A stretch of DNA of 64,000 nt. It comes from Streptomyces stelliscabiei. GTDB taxonomy: Bacteria > Actinomycetota > Actinomycetes > Streptomycetales > Streptomycetaceae. Below, in pieces: positions 33,915 to 42,983 of this stretch. Where the stretch lies: NCBI RefSeq assembly GCF_014873495.1, contig NZ_JADBGF010000001.1, positions 7,626,001 to 7,690,000 on the forward strand, in the 5' to 3' direction. A model generated the notes under the pieces. It worked only from the letters and a program-made list of their open reading frames with translations. It searched no databases and was not told where the DNA came from. Position 1 is the stretch's first letter; every line of letters begins with the position of its first letter. The position numbers and the translations under genes are program-made.

Positions 33915-34520
33915 GTGCTGGTCAAGTGGATTCGCTGCACCGTGGTGGACCGCCGCGGTTTCGAGCGGGGGCAGCGAAAGTGGGCGGGGCTGCCGGGGGA
34001 GCCGGGTTTCCGGGGACAGGGTGGGGGTTGGAGCCGGGTGCGGCCCGGCGTGGCGCACACCTTCTCCTTCTGGGAGAGCCGCGCCTTCTACGACTCCTTC
34101 ATGGCACGCTCCCACGACCGGCTCGCCGCCTCGCAGTCGGGCACCTTCAAGGACCTCCAGGTCAAGCTCTTCGACCACCGCTTCGACGTGAAGACCGGTT
34201 TCGAGCCGCGCTTCACCGAGGCCGATGTGGTGCGGGTGGCGCACTGCCGTGTCCACGAGGAGCGCGCCGAGCACTTCGCCCTGATGCAGGAGAAGGTCTG
34301 GAACCCCGCGATGGCCGGATCCCCGGGCATGGTGCGGGGGCTGTTCGGCGAGGCGCCGGGACATGAGTTCATGATCCTCTCCATGTGGCATTCGGCCGCT
34401 GAGCACGGCAAGTACCGCGCCGAACGCATCGAGCGCCTCGCCCTGCGGGCCCAGTTGGAGGCCGATGTCGCGGCCCTCGCGGGCGACATCGTGGAACTGG
34501 AGCCGAGCTGGACGGTTTGA
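33915..34520 (+). CDS. DUF4937-like protein
   Basis: The 201-residue cytoplasmic protein begins VLVKWIRCTVVDRRGFERGQRKWAGL, which matches the pattern of the YdbC/DUF4937 family (two-repeat antibiotic-monooxygenase-like fold). A second half-repeat begins at about residue 100 (VVRVAHCRVHEERAEHFALMQEKVW) and shows MVRGLFGEAPGHEFMILSMW. No catalytic residues can be assigned. GTG 33915 is supported by the TACCAT -10 element 6 nt upstream. It is divergent from the TerD gene. Confidence 0.75.
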   Translation: MLVKWIRCTVVDRRGFERGQRKWAGLPGEPGFRGQGGGWSRVRPGVAHTFSFWESRAFYDSFMARSHDRLAASQSGTFKDLQVKLFDHRFDVKTGFEPRFTEADVVRVAHCRVHEERAEHFALMQEKVWNPAMAGSPGMVRGLFGEAPGHEFMILSMWHSAAEHGKYRAERIERLALRAQLEADVAALAGDIVELEPSWTV

Positions 34521-34632
34521 GATCCGGACTCGGGTTGGTTTGGATTTCCAACCTGGCTGATCGGCGAGCGGGACAGGTGTGACCTACGCCGTATGGCACC
34601 TGGACGAGTGCTCGATCCGGCCTCGTCCCCTT

Positions 34633-34638
34633 TAGGGT
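34633..34638 (+). promoter_or_regulatory. -10 element (TAGGGT) of the histidine phosphatase gene
   Basis: TAGGGT is followed after 6 nt (CTTGGC) by ATG 34645, the same spacing as other candidate leaderless genes in this window. Confidence 0.6.
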
Positions 34639-34644
34639 CTTGGC

Positions 34645-35304
34645 ATGGCACGACCACGGCGCATCATCCTTGTCCGACACGGCGAGTCAACGGGCAATGT
34701 TGATGACACCGTGTACGAGCGCGAGCCCGACCATGCCCTCGCACTCACCGATCTCGGCTGGCAGCAGGCGGAGGAGACCGGAAAACGCATCCGCGACGTC
34801 CTCGGTCGCGAGCGCGTCAGCGTGTACGTCTCCCCGTACCGCCGTACCCACGAGACGTTCCAGGCGTTCCATCTAAACCCCGAACAGGTACGGGTGCGCG
34901 AGGAGCCCCGGCTGCGCGAGCAGGACTGGGGCAACTGGCAGGACCCCGACGACGTACGGCTCCAGAAGGCCTATCGGGACGCGTACGGGCACTTTTTCTA
35001 CCGCTTCGCGCAGGGCGAGTCCGGCGCCGATGTGTACGACCGGGTCGGCGGCTTCCTGGAGAGCCTGTTCCGCAGCTTCGAGGACCCCGACCACCCGCCG
35101 AACGTCCTGCTCGTCACCCACGGACTCGCCATGCGGCTGTTCTGCATGCGCTGGTTCCACTGGACGGTGGCGGAGTTCGAGTCCCTGTCGAATCCCGGGA
35201 ACGCGGAGATGCGGATGCTCGTTCTCGGAGAGGACGGCAAGTACGCGCTCGACCGGCCGTTCGACCGCTGGCGGGACCCGGAATCGTACGGGGCCACCGG
35301 ATAG
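34645..35304 (+). CDS. Histidine phosphatase family protein (phosphoglycerate mutase-like)
   Basis: The 219-residue protein has the branch 1 histidine phosphatase signature LVRHGESTGN, with nucleophile His12. The second arginine lies in VSPYRRTHET (about residue 63), acid Glu in LREQDWGNWQ (about 92), and the second His in VTHGLAMRLF (about 157). Such proteins remove phosphate from small molecules or proteins; the substrate is unknown. The next gene starts 12 bp after its stop, so the two may be cotranscribed. Confidence 0.9.
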   Translation: MARPRRIILVRHGESTGNVDDTVYEREPDHALALTDLGWQQAEETGKRIRDVLGRERVSVYVSPYRRTHETFQAFHLNPEQVRVREEPRLREQDWGNWQDPDDVRLQKAYRDAYGHFFYRFAQGESGADVYDRVGGFLESLFRSFEDPDHPPNVLLVTHGLAMRLFCMRWFHWTVAEFESLSNPGNAEMRMLVLGEDGKYALDRPFDRWRDPESYGATG

Positions 35305-35316
35305 AGTGGCAGGGCG

Positions 35317-36219
35317 ATGACCGCTGACTCCTCTTCCGAAGGCCGCCTGGAGCGCGCCCTGTCCAGCCTGCGCGGGCTCGCGGTGGGGGACGCGCTGGGC
35401 TCGCAGTACTTCGTGCCTGTGAACTATCCGCTGCTCAAACGCCGTGAGGTTCCGCCCGGCCCCTGGCAGTGGACCGACGACACCGAAATGGCCTGTTCCG
35501 TCGTGGCCGTCCTGGCGGGGCACCACCGGATCGACCAGGACGAGCTGGCGCGCTCCTTCGCCGTGCACCACGACTTCGACCGGGGCTACGGCCCTGCGGT
35601 CAACCGTCTGCTGCGCCTGGTCCGGGAGGGCGGCGACTGGCGTGAGCTGGCCTCGGCGCTCTTCAACGGCCAGGGATCCTGGGGGAACGGCGCGGCCATG
35701 CGGATCGCCCCGCTGGGTGCCTGGTACGCGGACGACCCCGAGCAGGCCACCCACCAGGCGGAGATCTCGGCCTACCCCACGCACCAGCACCGCGAGGCCG
35801 TCGTCGGTGCCATGGCCGTCGCCGCTGCCGCCGCCCTCGCGGGCGACCCGGCCGGCGCGCCGAGCGCGGAAGCGTTGCTCGACGGCGTCATCGCGCTGGT
35901 CCCGAAAAGCGCCGTCGGCGCGGGGCTGCGCCGCGCCCGGGACATGCTCGACTACGCCGACGCGGACACCGTGGCCGCCGTGCTGGGCTGCGGGCGGCGC
36001 ACCACGGCGCATGACACCGTGCCGTTCGCGCTCTGGTCGGCGGCACGCGCCCTCGGTGACTACGCGCAGGGATTCTGGACGACGGCCCAGGTGGGCGGCG
36101 ACGTCGACACGACCTGCGCCATCGTCGGCGGAGTGGTCGCCTCCGGGAAGACCGGGACGCCCCCCGAGGCATGGGTGGAGCAGACCGAAGCGTTCCCGGG
36201 CTGGCTGCGTCCGGCGTAG
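35317..36219 (+). CDS. ADP-ribosylglycohydrolase family protein
   Basis: The 300-residue all-alpha protein of the DraG/ARH family cleaves ADP-ribose from proteins or small molecules. Metal-binding motifs are GLAVGDALGSQYF (about residues 16-28), WTDDTEMAC (about 50-58) and, near the C-terminus, GGDVDTTCAIVGGVVAS (about 252-268). The two Mg-coordinating Asp/Thr sets look intact. ATG 35317 lies 12 bp after the phosphatase stop. A TAGAGT hexamer 9 nt upstream could give it its own promoter. The substrate is not known. Confidence 0.92.
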   Translation: MTADSSSEGRLERALSSLRGLAVGDALGSQYFVPVNYPLLKRREVPPGPWQWTDDTEMACSVVAVLAGHHRIDQDELARSFAVHHDFDRGYGPAVNRLLRLVREGGDWRELASALFNGQGSWGNGAAMRIAPLGAWYADDPEQATHQAEISAYPTHQHREAVVGAMAVAAAAALAGDPAGAPSAEALLDGVIALVPKSAVGAGLRRARDMLDYADADTVAAVLGCGRRTTAHDTVPFALWSAARALGDYAQGFWTTAQVGGDVDTTCAIVGGVVASGKTGTPPEAWVEQTEAFPGWLRPA

Positions 36220-36452
36220 CCGACCGGAGCAGATGCGCTGCTGGACCCCATCAGCCCCAATCGCCCCGACTGTCACAGGAGTGCCACAGTGCCTTCCTCG
36301 GTCGGTCGCGCGTGCCCTCCCACGGCTAGCCTGTCCGCCACGCCGCCTGTTGATCATGACGAGACGCGGCGACAAGGCACCGGCCGCGGGCCCTTAGCCG
36401 TAGTGACGCGCTGCGTACGGGGGCGGTGGGGGCCGGTCGTGGGAGGGGGCCC

Positions 36453-38105
36453 ATGTCCGAGACACCGTCAGCACCAGCCGAGCCGGAGCCCGAAGGGCCG
36501 GCGTCCAGGGCGCGCGCCGCGAGCGCGGAAGGCCGCTCCGCGCCGACAGCGCCCGGCAGTGCCGGACCGCAGGGCAGCAAGGGCGGGCCCGCACGGATAC
36601 CGATACCGGGACCGCCTCCCGAGACGCCGAAGTCGATCGACCTCAGCCCCGGGGAACCCGCGCCGATCCGCACCGCGACCCTGTGGGCCGCCCTGGCCAC
36701 CGGTGTCCTCAGCATGTTGCTGCTGGGCGAGGGACTGGCGGTGAACATACTCGTCGTCACCGTGCCCGCCACGCTCGCCGTGTACGTCGCCGGACGACGG
36801 GCGGGCCGGCGCCCTCGACCGTGGGCGCTCGTCTGGGGCGTCGGCGGTGTCGCCCTGCTGGCCGTACCCGCACTGCGCGCCGCCGAGTGGCCCTCGTTCC
36901 TCGCCGTCGTCACCGCGCTCGCGGCGGGCTCGCTCGCTCTGCACGGCGGCCGTACCTGGCCCGCGGTCCTGCTCGGCCCGGTCGGTGTGTTCACCTCACT
37001 GGTCACCGGCCCGGCCTGGGCCTGGCAGGGGCTGCGGGAGCGGGTGGGTGACGACCGGGGCCGTGTGGTGCCCCTGTTCCGCGCGGTCGTCGTGGCCGCG
37101 GTCCTGCTCCTCGTCTTCGGCGCGCTGTTCGCCGGGGCCGACGCGGCCTTCGCGGATCTGCTCGGTGCGCTGGTGCCCGACGTCTCCGTGTCCGACGGCC
37201 CTTGGCAGTTCCTGCTTCTCGCCCTGGGCCTGTTCGGGACGCTCGCGGCAGCCCGCACGGCGGCCGCGCCCGCCCGTTTCGACCGCGTGCAGGTACCCGC
37301 GGGACGCGAGCGCGGGCGCGTCGAATGGGCACTGCCGCTGGTCGGGCTCGTGGCGCTCTTCGCTGTCTTCAACGCCGTCCAGCTGGCCGTGCTCTTCGGC
37401 GGCTACGACGCCGTCCTCGCGAAGACCGGCCAGACGTACGCCGAGTACGCGCGTCAGGGGTTCTGGCAGCTCCTCATGGCCACACTGCTCACCCTGCTGG
37501 TCATCGTGATCGCCCTGCGCTGGGCGCCCCGCACTCGTTCGAGTGACCGGACGCTCGTACGCGGTGTGCTGGGAACGCTGTGCGCGCTGGCGCTCGTTGT
37601 CGTGGCATCCGCTGTGCGACGTATGGACATGTATATGGAGGCCTATGGGCTGACGAGGCTGAGGATCTCGGTGCTGACCATGGAGCTCTGGCTCGGTCTG
37701 GTCATCGTGCTCATCATGGCCGCCGGTGTGTGGGGCGCCCGCTGGCTGCCGCGCGCCGTCGCGGTCAGTGTGGTCGCCGTGGTGCTGGCGTTCGGACTCG
37801 CGTCGCCCGACGCGTTGATCGCGGAGCGCAACGTCCAGCGGTACGAGGCGACGGGCCGCTTCGACCTCCCCTACGCCAGGGGGTTGTCCGCCGACGCGGT
37901 ACCCGCCCTGGACCGGCTGGAGGAGCCCCTGAGGTCGTGCGCGCTGTGGGACATCAAGGAGGAGCTGGACGAGCGGCACCACGTCCCCTGGTACGCCACG
38001 AGCTGGGGCGAGGCCGAGGCGAGACGGGTCCTGGCGGAGCGCCCGCCGGTGCCGGGGTCGAGCGGCCCGGCGTGCGGTGAGTCGGGGGCGGAGTTCTACC
38101 GCTGA
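36453..38105 (+). CDS. DUF4173 multi-span membrane protein
   Basis: The 550-residue integral membrane protein has a disordered Pro/Ala/Gly-rich cytoplasmic N-terminus (about residues 1-70), then ten or more hydrophobic spans. The DUF4173 hallmark RRMDMYMEAYGLTRLRISVL lies at about residues 390-410, and a soluble C-terminal tail of about 90 residues follows. ATG 36453 has GGGAGGGGG upstream; the frame is open further upstream, but that part reads as leader. The function of the family is unknown. Genes on this strand end here and the MFS gene converges. Confidence 0.85.
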   Translation: MSETPSAPAEPEPEGPASRARAASAEGRSAPTAPGSAGPQGSKGGPARIPIPGPPPETPKSIDLSPGEPAPIRTATLWAALATGVLSMLLLGEGLAVNILVVTVPATLAVYVAGRRAGRRPRPWALVWGVGGVALLAVPALRAAEWPSFLAVVTALAAGSLALHGGRTWPAVLLGPVGVFTSLVTGPAWAWQGLRERVGDDRGRVVPLFRAVVVAAVLLLVFGALFAGADAAFADLLGALVPDVSVSDGPWQFLLLALGLFGTLAAARTAAAPARFDRVQVPAGRERGRVEWALPLVGLVALFAVFNAVQLAVLFGGYDAVLAKTGQTYAEYARQGFWQLLMATLLTLLVIVIALRWAPRTRSSDRTLVRGVLGTLCALALVVVASAVRRMDMYMEAYGLTRLRISVLTMELWLGLVIVLIMAAGVWGARWLPRAVAVSVVAVVLAFGLASPDALIAERNVQRYEATGRFDLPYARGLSADAVPALDRLEEPLRSCALWDIKEELDERHHVPWYATSWGEAEARRVLAERPPVPGSSGPACGESGAEFYR

Positions 38106-38202
38106 GACTCCGGGTGCGCTCGCGCACGACCGGGCCACGCTCCTGCCGTCAGTCGGCCAGGGGCATGGTCCGGCCGTGCGCGGCCGATCGGGCGCCCGCC
38201 CG

Positions 38203-39741
38203 TCAGCCTCCGGCAGTGCCGGACAGGGCCTCCAGGTCGCTCTTGCGGACCCTGATGACGAAGGTGGCGGTGAGCAGGGCCAGTACGGCCATCGCGACAG
38301 CCGGGACGAACGCCGTCGAGATGCCCTGCGCGAGTACTTCGTGGCCCCAGGGGGCGGGCAGCTGGTGAGTCTGGGCGAACTCGGTCTTCTGTTCGGCCGT
38401 GGCCTGTGCCATGAAGAGCTGCACCTGCTTGTCCGCCTCGTCACGGCTGGCCGTACCGAAGACCGTGGTGAGGATGGAGAGGCCGAGCGAGCCGCCCACC
38501 TGCTGGGTGACGTTGAGCAGGCCGGAGGCCGCGCCCGCCTCGTGCGGCGCGACTCCGGAGACCGCGGTCAGGGTGAGCGTCACGAAGTTCAGGCCCATGC
38601 CGAAGCCGAACACCACCATCGGGCCGAGCACTCCGCCGACGTAGGAGCTGTCGGGATTGATCAAGGTCTGCCAGCCCAGCCCGAGAACGACCATCGTCGA
38701 ACCGGTCACCATGAACGGCTTGGGCCCGAGCACCGGCAGGAACCGCTGGGACAGTCCGGCACCCGTCACGATCGCGAAGGTCACCGGGAGGAAGGCCAGG
38801 CCGGCCTCGATCGGCGTGTACTGCAGCACGTTCTGCACGAACAGCACGATGAAGAAGAACATCCCGAACATCGCCGCCGCGAGGCTCAGCATGATCACGT
38901 AGGTGCCCGAGCGATTGCGGTCGGTGAACATCTTCAGCGGGGTGATCGGCTCCCTGGCCCGCCGCTCGATGAGGCCGAACAGCAGCAGCAGGACCGCTGC
39001 CGCCGTGAAGGACCCGATGGTCAGGCTGTCGCGCCAGCCCTCCTCCGCCGCGCGGATGAACCCGTAGACCAGCGAGGCCATACCGGCTGTCGAGGTGAGC
39101 GCGCCCGCGACGTCGAACCGTCCCGGGTGCCGCTCGGACTCGGTGATGTACATCGGAGTGAGGACGGCGATCAGCACGCCGATGGGCACGTTGACGAACA
39201 GCACCCAACGCCAGTCGAGCCACTCGGTGAGCATGCCGCCCGCGAGCAGGCCGATGGCACCGCCACCGGCGGACACCGCGGCGAAGACACCGAACGCCCG
39301 GTTCCGCTCGGGCCCTTCGGGGAACGTCGTGGTGATGAGTGCCAGCGCGGTCGGCGACGCGATCGCCCCGCCGACGCCCTGGAGGGCGCGTGCCGCGAGC
39401 AACTGCCAGGGCTCCTGGGCGAGTCCGCCGAGCAGTGAGGCGAGGGTGAAGACGAGGATTCCGGTCATGAACACACGGCGGCGGCCCAGGATGTCACCGG
39501 CCCGGCCGCCCAGGAGCAGCAGGCCGCCGAAGGTCAGCGTGTAGGCGCTGACCACCCATGTCAGGTCGGTGGTGCTGAACTTGAGCGCGTCTTGAATGTG
39601 CGGGAGCGCGATGTTCACAATCGTCGCGTCGAGTACCACCATGAGTTGGCAGGCCGCGATGACGGTGAGTGCGATGCCGGGACGCCCCTCCCGGCGGGCG
39701 GCTCCCGGCTTCTGATCCTTGATCAACGGAGAGGTTGTCAC
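38203..39741 (-). CDS. DHA2-family MFS drug exporter (14 spans)
   Basis: The 512-residue proton-driven exporter has about 14 membrane spans. Motif D1/DHA2 VVLDATIVNIALPHIQ (about residues 34-50), motif A GRAGDILGRRRVFM (about 78-91), and the antiporter motif C region AVSAGGGAIGLLAGGML (about 155-171) are present. The GTG start at 39741 has GGGGGA 7-8 nt upstream. It is divergent from a TetR repressor gene, and two palindromic operators in the shared promoter imply repression relieved by a drug-like ligand. The substrate is unknown. Confidence 0.93.
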   Translation of the reverse strand: MTTSPLIKDQKPGAARREGRPGIALTVIAACQLMVVLDATIVNIALPHIQDALKFSTTDLTWVVSAYTLTFGGLLLLGGRAGDILGRRRVFMTGILVFTLASLLGGLAQEPWQLLAARALQGVGGAIASPTALALITTTFPEGPERNRAFGVFAAVSAGGGAIGLLAGGMLTEWLDWRWVLFVNVPIGVLIAVLTPMYITESERHPGRFDVAGALTSTAGMASLVYGFIRAAEEGWRDSLTIGSFTAAAVLLLLFGLIERRAREPITPLKMFTDRNRSGTYVIMLSLAAAMFGMFFFIVLFVQNVLQYTPIEAGLAFLPVTFAIVTGAGLSQRFLPVLGPKPFMVTGSTMVVLGLGWQTLINPDSSYVGGVLGPMVVFGFGMGLNFVTLTLTAVSGVAPHEAGAASGLLNVTQQVGGSLGLSILTTVFGTASRDEADKQVQLFMAQATAEQKTEFAQTHQLPAPWGHEVLAQGISTAFVPAVAMAVLALLTATFVIRVRKSDLEALSGTAGG

Positions 39742-39764
39742 TATGGGTCCCCCACAAGTGCCTT

Positions 39765-39784
39765 AGTGAACGCTTGCGTTCACT
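39765..39784. promoter_or_regulatory. TetR-type operator 1 (MFS-proximal)
   Basis: A perfect 20-bp palindrome has core TGAACGCTTGCGTTCA. It lies 24 bp upstream of the MFS start, where bound repressor would block the MFS promoter. Confidence 0.85.
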
Positions 39785-39812
39785 GACGTGTCCACGGTAG
39801 TGAGTCCCCCTT

Positions 39813-39832
39813 AGTGAACGCAAGCGTTCATT
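39813..39832. promoter_or_regulatory. TetR-type operator 2 (TetR-proximal)
   Basis: This second copy of the palindrome (core TGAACGCAAGCGTTCA) is centred 48 bp from the first. It is ideally placed to control the tetR promoter, giving autoregulation. Confidence 0.83.
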
Positions 39833-39911
39833 GAAGTCGCCGCCGCGGAGTGCGCCGCCCACCGTTTCCGCTTCTCGCACCCCCGCCCCTCAGCTCAACG
39901 GAGAAACACAG

Positions 39912-40535
39912 ATGGTCACTTCGCGCTGGACGGCCGCTCCCGCTCAGACGGCCTCCCCGCGTCGGCGCGGCGCCGTACTCGAGCGCGCGATCCTCGATGC
40001 CGCGCTCGAACAGCTCAGCACCGTCGGCTGGAGCGGCCTCACCATGGAGGGGGTCGCCGCGGGCGCCCAGACGGGCAAGGCGGCTGTCTATCGACGCTGG
40101 CCCTCCAAGGAGGATCTTGTCGCCGACGCGCTCCGGGCCGGGCTGCCCCGCTTCGAGGAGGCGCCGGACCTCGGGAGCGTGCGCGAGGATCTGCTGGAGT
40201 TGTGCCGTCAGGCGCGCGAGGCCATGTTCTCCCGGCCGGGGTTCGCGCTGCGCTCGGTCATTCACGAATGCGACACCATCCAGGCCGAACGCTTCCATGG
40301 TGTCATCGTCGGCGGTGTCGTCGAGCCGACGGTCAAGCTGTTGCGGGAGGTCGTCGAGCGGGGAATCAGGCGCGGCGAGGTTCGGCCCGACGCGGCGAAC
40401 GGCTATGTCTTCGACGCGATTCCGGCCATGATGATGTACCGCTCGAAGATGTGCGGGAGCGAATGGAGTGAGCGGGACATCAAAGAGATGATCGACCAGC
40501 TGATGGTCCCGCTGCTGAGCCGGAGGGGTGCCTGA
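39912..40535 (+). CDS. TetR-family transcriptional repressor of the divergent MFS gene
   Basis: The 207-residue regulator has an N-terminal TetR helix-turn-helix at about residues 20-65: RGAVLERAILDAALEQL, TMEGVAAGAQTGKAAVYRRWPSKEDLV. The C-terminal ligand-binding domain resembles the TetR_C_16/AcrR-like group (FHGVIVGGVVEPTVKLLREVVERG). ATG 39912 has GGAG about 9 nt upstream; the open frame begins earlier, at 39831, but that part overlaps operator 2. It should bind the two TGAACGC palindromes and repress both itself and the exporter. Confidence 0.9.
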   Translation: MVTSRWTAAPAQTASPRRRGAVLERAILDAALEQLSTVGWSGLTMEGVAAGAQTGKAAVYRRWPSKEDLVADALRAGLPRFEEAPDLGSVREDLLELCRQAREAMFSRPGFALRSVIHECDTIQAERFHGVIVGGVVEPTVKLLREVVERGIRRGEVRPDAANGYVFDAIPAMMMYRSKMCGSEWSERDIKEMIDQLMVPLLSRRGA

Positions 40536-40617
40536 ACCGTGCGGCAGGGAGGGCCGGGGCGGCGCTGGGAAACCTGGGTGTCGTCTAGGGGTGCGGGCGG
40601 CGTAGGCTAAGGGCGCC

Positions 40618-41319
40618 ATGCCGTACGAACCACCTACTCACACCGTCGAGCGCTCTCTGCGTGCCACGACCGGAGCGAAGATCATTGCCGGTGTCGACGA
40701 GGTGGGGCGCGGAGCGTGGGCCGGCCCCGTCACCGTCTGCGCGGCGGTCACCGGACTGCGCCGGCCGCCCGAGGGCCTCACCGACTCCAAGCTTTTGACG
40801 ATCAAGCGACGCGAGTCGCTCTCCGAGGAACTGCTGCAGTGGGTCACCTCGCACGCCCTCGGTCACGCATCTCCGGAGGAGATCGACGACCTGGGGATGA
40901 CGGCCGCACTGCGGCTGGCCGCGGTACGGGCCCTGGAGGCGCTTCCCGTACGGCCCGACGCGGTCATCCTCGACGGCAAGCACGACTACCTGGGCTCGCC
41001 GTGGCGGGTCCGTACGGTGATCAAGGGCGACCAGTCCTGCGTCGCCGTGGCGGCCGCATCGGTGATCGCCAAGGTTCAGCGCGACAAAATGATGGCCGAA
41101 CTGGGTGTCGACCATGCAGACTTCGGTTTCGCGGCCAACGCCGGGTATCCGTCGCCTGTCCACAAGGCCGCGCTGGCGGAGCGGGGCCCCACCCCGTACC
41201 ACCGGTTGTCGTGGGCGTATCTTGATGCGCTGCCCCAGTGGCGGCACCTCAAGAAGGCCCGCAACTGGGCGAACGGAAACGTTCCGGAGATCGAGGGCCA
41301 GCTCGGCTTCGATTTCTGA
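40618..41319 (+). CDS. rnhB: Ribonuclease HII
   Basis: RNase HII nicks DNA at misincorporated ribonucleotides and removes RNA from RNA-DNA hybrids. The 233-residue protein has GVDEVGRGAWAGPV (catalytic Asp-Glu at about residues 26-27), TDSKLLT (about 56), the ILDGKHDYLG Asp (about 120), and the substrate-sensing loop GDQSCVAVAAASVIAKVQRD. Ala replaces the more usual Pro in GRGxxAGP, which does not touch catalytic residues. A TAGGCT -10 element ends 9 nt before the ATG. Confidence 0.96.
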   Translation: MPYEPPTHTVERSLRATTGAKIIAGVDEVGRGAWAGPVTVCAAVTGLRRPPEGLTDSKLLTIKRRESLSEELLQWVTSHALGHASPEEIDDLGMTAALRLAAVRALEALPVRPDAVILDGKHDYLGSPWRVRTVIKGDQSCVAVAAASVIAKVQRDKMMAELGVDHADFGFAANAGYPSPVHKAALAERGPTPYHRLSWAYLDALPQWRHLKKARNWANGNVPEIEGQLGFDF

Positions 41320-41387
41320 GGGATCCGTTCGCACTCATGTGCCACCCCGCGACGCGAGTCGCACCGGCGTTTGATAAAAATCAGCTC

Positions 41388-41993
41388 ATGCCTCTCATTC
41401 CCGAGGAGCCTCAGATTCACGAGAGTGCCCAGGGCCCGCGTGCCACTCCGGCCAGCGGCCGGGTCGCACCGACCCCCCGTCCCGTACCCGGTCCCCGTCC
41501 CGCGGCTCCGCCGCGTCCCGGTCGTCCGGGTCCTGCCCGGCCGGTGCCGGCCCAGCGTGCGGCGCATGCCGCCGTAAAGCCCGGGCCGTCCGCTCCTGCC
41601 GCCACCCCGCAGATCCAGCTGATCCCGGCCTCGGCCGAGGGTGCGCTGGACGCCGCCGAGGAAGCCGTCGACCTGCTGTTGGAGTCGGGCCGTGCCCCCG
41701 GCGACGTGCTGGTGATCACCACCGGCGAGTCGCATCCGTGGGCCACCCACGAACTCTCCTTCGGCGAGGCCGCCTACTGGGCGCAGCATGACGCGGGCGA
41801 CGACGTCTTCTACGCCGATGCCTCGGCCACCGAGCGGGCCGCGCCGCGTCCCGTGGTCGTGGTCGCCGTCAACGGCGGGACCGACGCCGTCGCCGCGCAC
41901 GCGCTGCCCAAGGCTCTCGGCCGGGCCCGGGCCCTGCTGATCGTGTGCGGCGACCCGCAGACGATCAACTCGGTTCTGGGCGCCGGAGTCTGA
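41388..41993 (+). CDS. Conserved-looking protein with Pro-rich N-terminus and possible helicase C-terminal-like domain
   Basis: The 201-residue protein has a Pro/Arg/Ala-rich first 75 residues. A compact C-terminal domain of about 125 residues follows: IQLIPASAEGALDAAEEAVDLLLESG, DVLVITTGESHPWATHELSFG, PVVVVAVNGGTDAV, ALLIVCGDPQTI. The pattern of a strand (VLVITTGE), an acidic segment and a terminal GDPQTI resembles the C-terminal half of superfamily I (UvrD-like) helicases, but no ATP site is present. An A+T-rich TAAAAAT lies 7 nt before the ATG. The function is unknown. Confidence 0.65.
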   Translation: MPLIPEEPQIHESAQGPRATPASGRVAPTPRPVPGPRPAAPPRPGRPGPARPVPAQRAAHAAVKPGPSAPAATPQIQLIPASAEGALDAAEEAVDLLLESGRAPGDVLVITTGESHPWATHELSFGEAAYWAQHDAGDDVFYADASATERAAPRPVVVVAVNGGTDAVAAHALPKALGRARALLIVCGDPQTINSVLGAGV

Positions 41994-42356
41994 GCGACTG
42001 CGGAACCCGCCCCGGTCGGCCCCCCAGGGCTTGCCGGGGAGCCGTTGTGAGCCCGGACGGCGACGCCCGGGCGTCACGACGGCCACACCCCGCGACGGGG
42101 CGCTTCGGCGTGCCTGCGGGGTGTTTTGGCGCGTCCGGGGACGCGTCGCGCGAGATCTCGCGGGGCGGGGGCGGGGGCGGCGCCGGGGCTCGGTGCGGTG
42201 CCGTCCGGCCCGACGCGGGTCGGACGGCACGTGGGGCGAGGGTACGGGCGACGTTCGGGGCGTTGGGGCATTGCCGCACCCCCGCAGACTCGGGTGCGGG
42301 TGCGGGTGCGGGTTTCGGATCGGTCTGCCCCTGGTCGCGTCGGCGGCCCGCGCCGC
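41994..42356. other. GC-rich non-coding region between convergent genes
   Basis: The 363 bp are extremely G+C-rich and low in complexity, with a CGGGTG/GGGTGC tandem run at about 42291-42312 and several GGGGCGGGG stretches. I see no credible gene. Possible G-quadruplex-forming runs lie on the plus strand. Confidence 0.5.
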
Positions 42357-42983
42357 TCAACGTGCGGCGGCTCGGCGAAGTACTTCCGAGGCGACACCGC
42401 CGGTGCGCGGCATGGGCGGCGGTGCCACGGCCGTGGCGAAGGGTTCCGCCGGCGAGTCCGCGTGAGGACGACGGCCGCCCCGGCCCTCGCCGAGAACCTG
42501 CCAGCCGTCACGTGTCAGCGTGATGTACGCGCCGCAGCGCAGCCCGTGCAGGGTGCAGGCGTCCCTCAGCCCCCACATCCACGCTCCGTCCTCCTCGGTC
42601 CAACGCGCGTCACCGTCACGGCAGTAGAGCAGCACCGCCGTTCGCACCGGGGTCCGTCGGCGCAGGTCGTGCGGAATGACCCGCCTCAGCTGGGCGAGAA
42701 GCGCGTTGCGGAACATCCAGCCGTCGGCCGGTGCCGGACGCTTGATGAACGAGGCACTCGCCAGCAACCGCTCGTCCGGATCCAGGACGGCGATGACCGC
42801 CGTCGCGGGCCGGGGCTGATGTCGCGCGTGCAGCCCGCTGACGACCTCCCGGGGATTACGCAACAGCGGAATCCCGGCGGCGGCCCATTCCGCGGGCTCG
42901 AGCATCCGGTTGGCGGAAGCGGCGGACAGGTCGGCAGACGTCGACACGGAGGCCGCCGAGGACGGAGCGAATCCGAAGGTCAC
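42357..42983 (-). CDS. Hypothetical protein, unrecognised family
   Basis: The protein has 208 residues from GTG 42983, which follows GGGAGG directly. An unstructured Ser/Ala-rich N-terminus gives way to a globular middle (about residues 28-165): MLEPAEWAAAGIPLLRNPREVVSGLHARHQPRPATAVIAVLDPDERLLASASFIKR, then RTAVLLYCRDGDARWTEEDGAWMWGLRDACTLHGLRCGAYITLTRDGW. The alternation of strands and a late Cys/Gly turn suggests an alpha/beta enzyme or nucleic-acid protein, faintly RadC/JAB-like, without the metal motif. A strongly basic, Pro-rich tail ends it. An A+T-rich stretch upstream (about 43090-43190) probably carries its promoter. Confidence 0.6.
   Translation of the reverse strand: MTFGFAPSSAASVSTSADLSAASANRMLEPAEWAAAGIPLLRNPREVVSGLHARHQPRPATAVIAVLDPDERLLASASFIKRPAPADGWMFRNALLAQLRRVIPHDLRRRTPVRTAVLLYCRDGDARWTEEDGAWMWGLRDACTLHGLRCGAYITLTRDGWQVLGEGRGGRRPHADSPAEPFATAVAPPPMPRTGGVASEVLRRAAAR

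Noticed and set aside
38203..40535. Antibiotic biosynthesis cluster around the exporter
   Set aside because: The MFS/TetR pair is flanked by housekeeping genes (DUF4173, rnhB); no biosynthetic enzymes are nearby.
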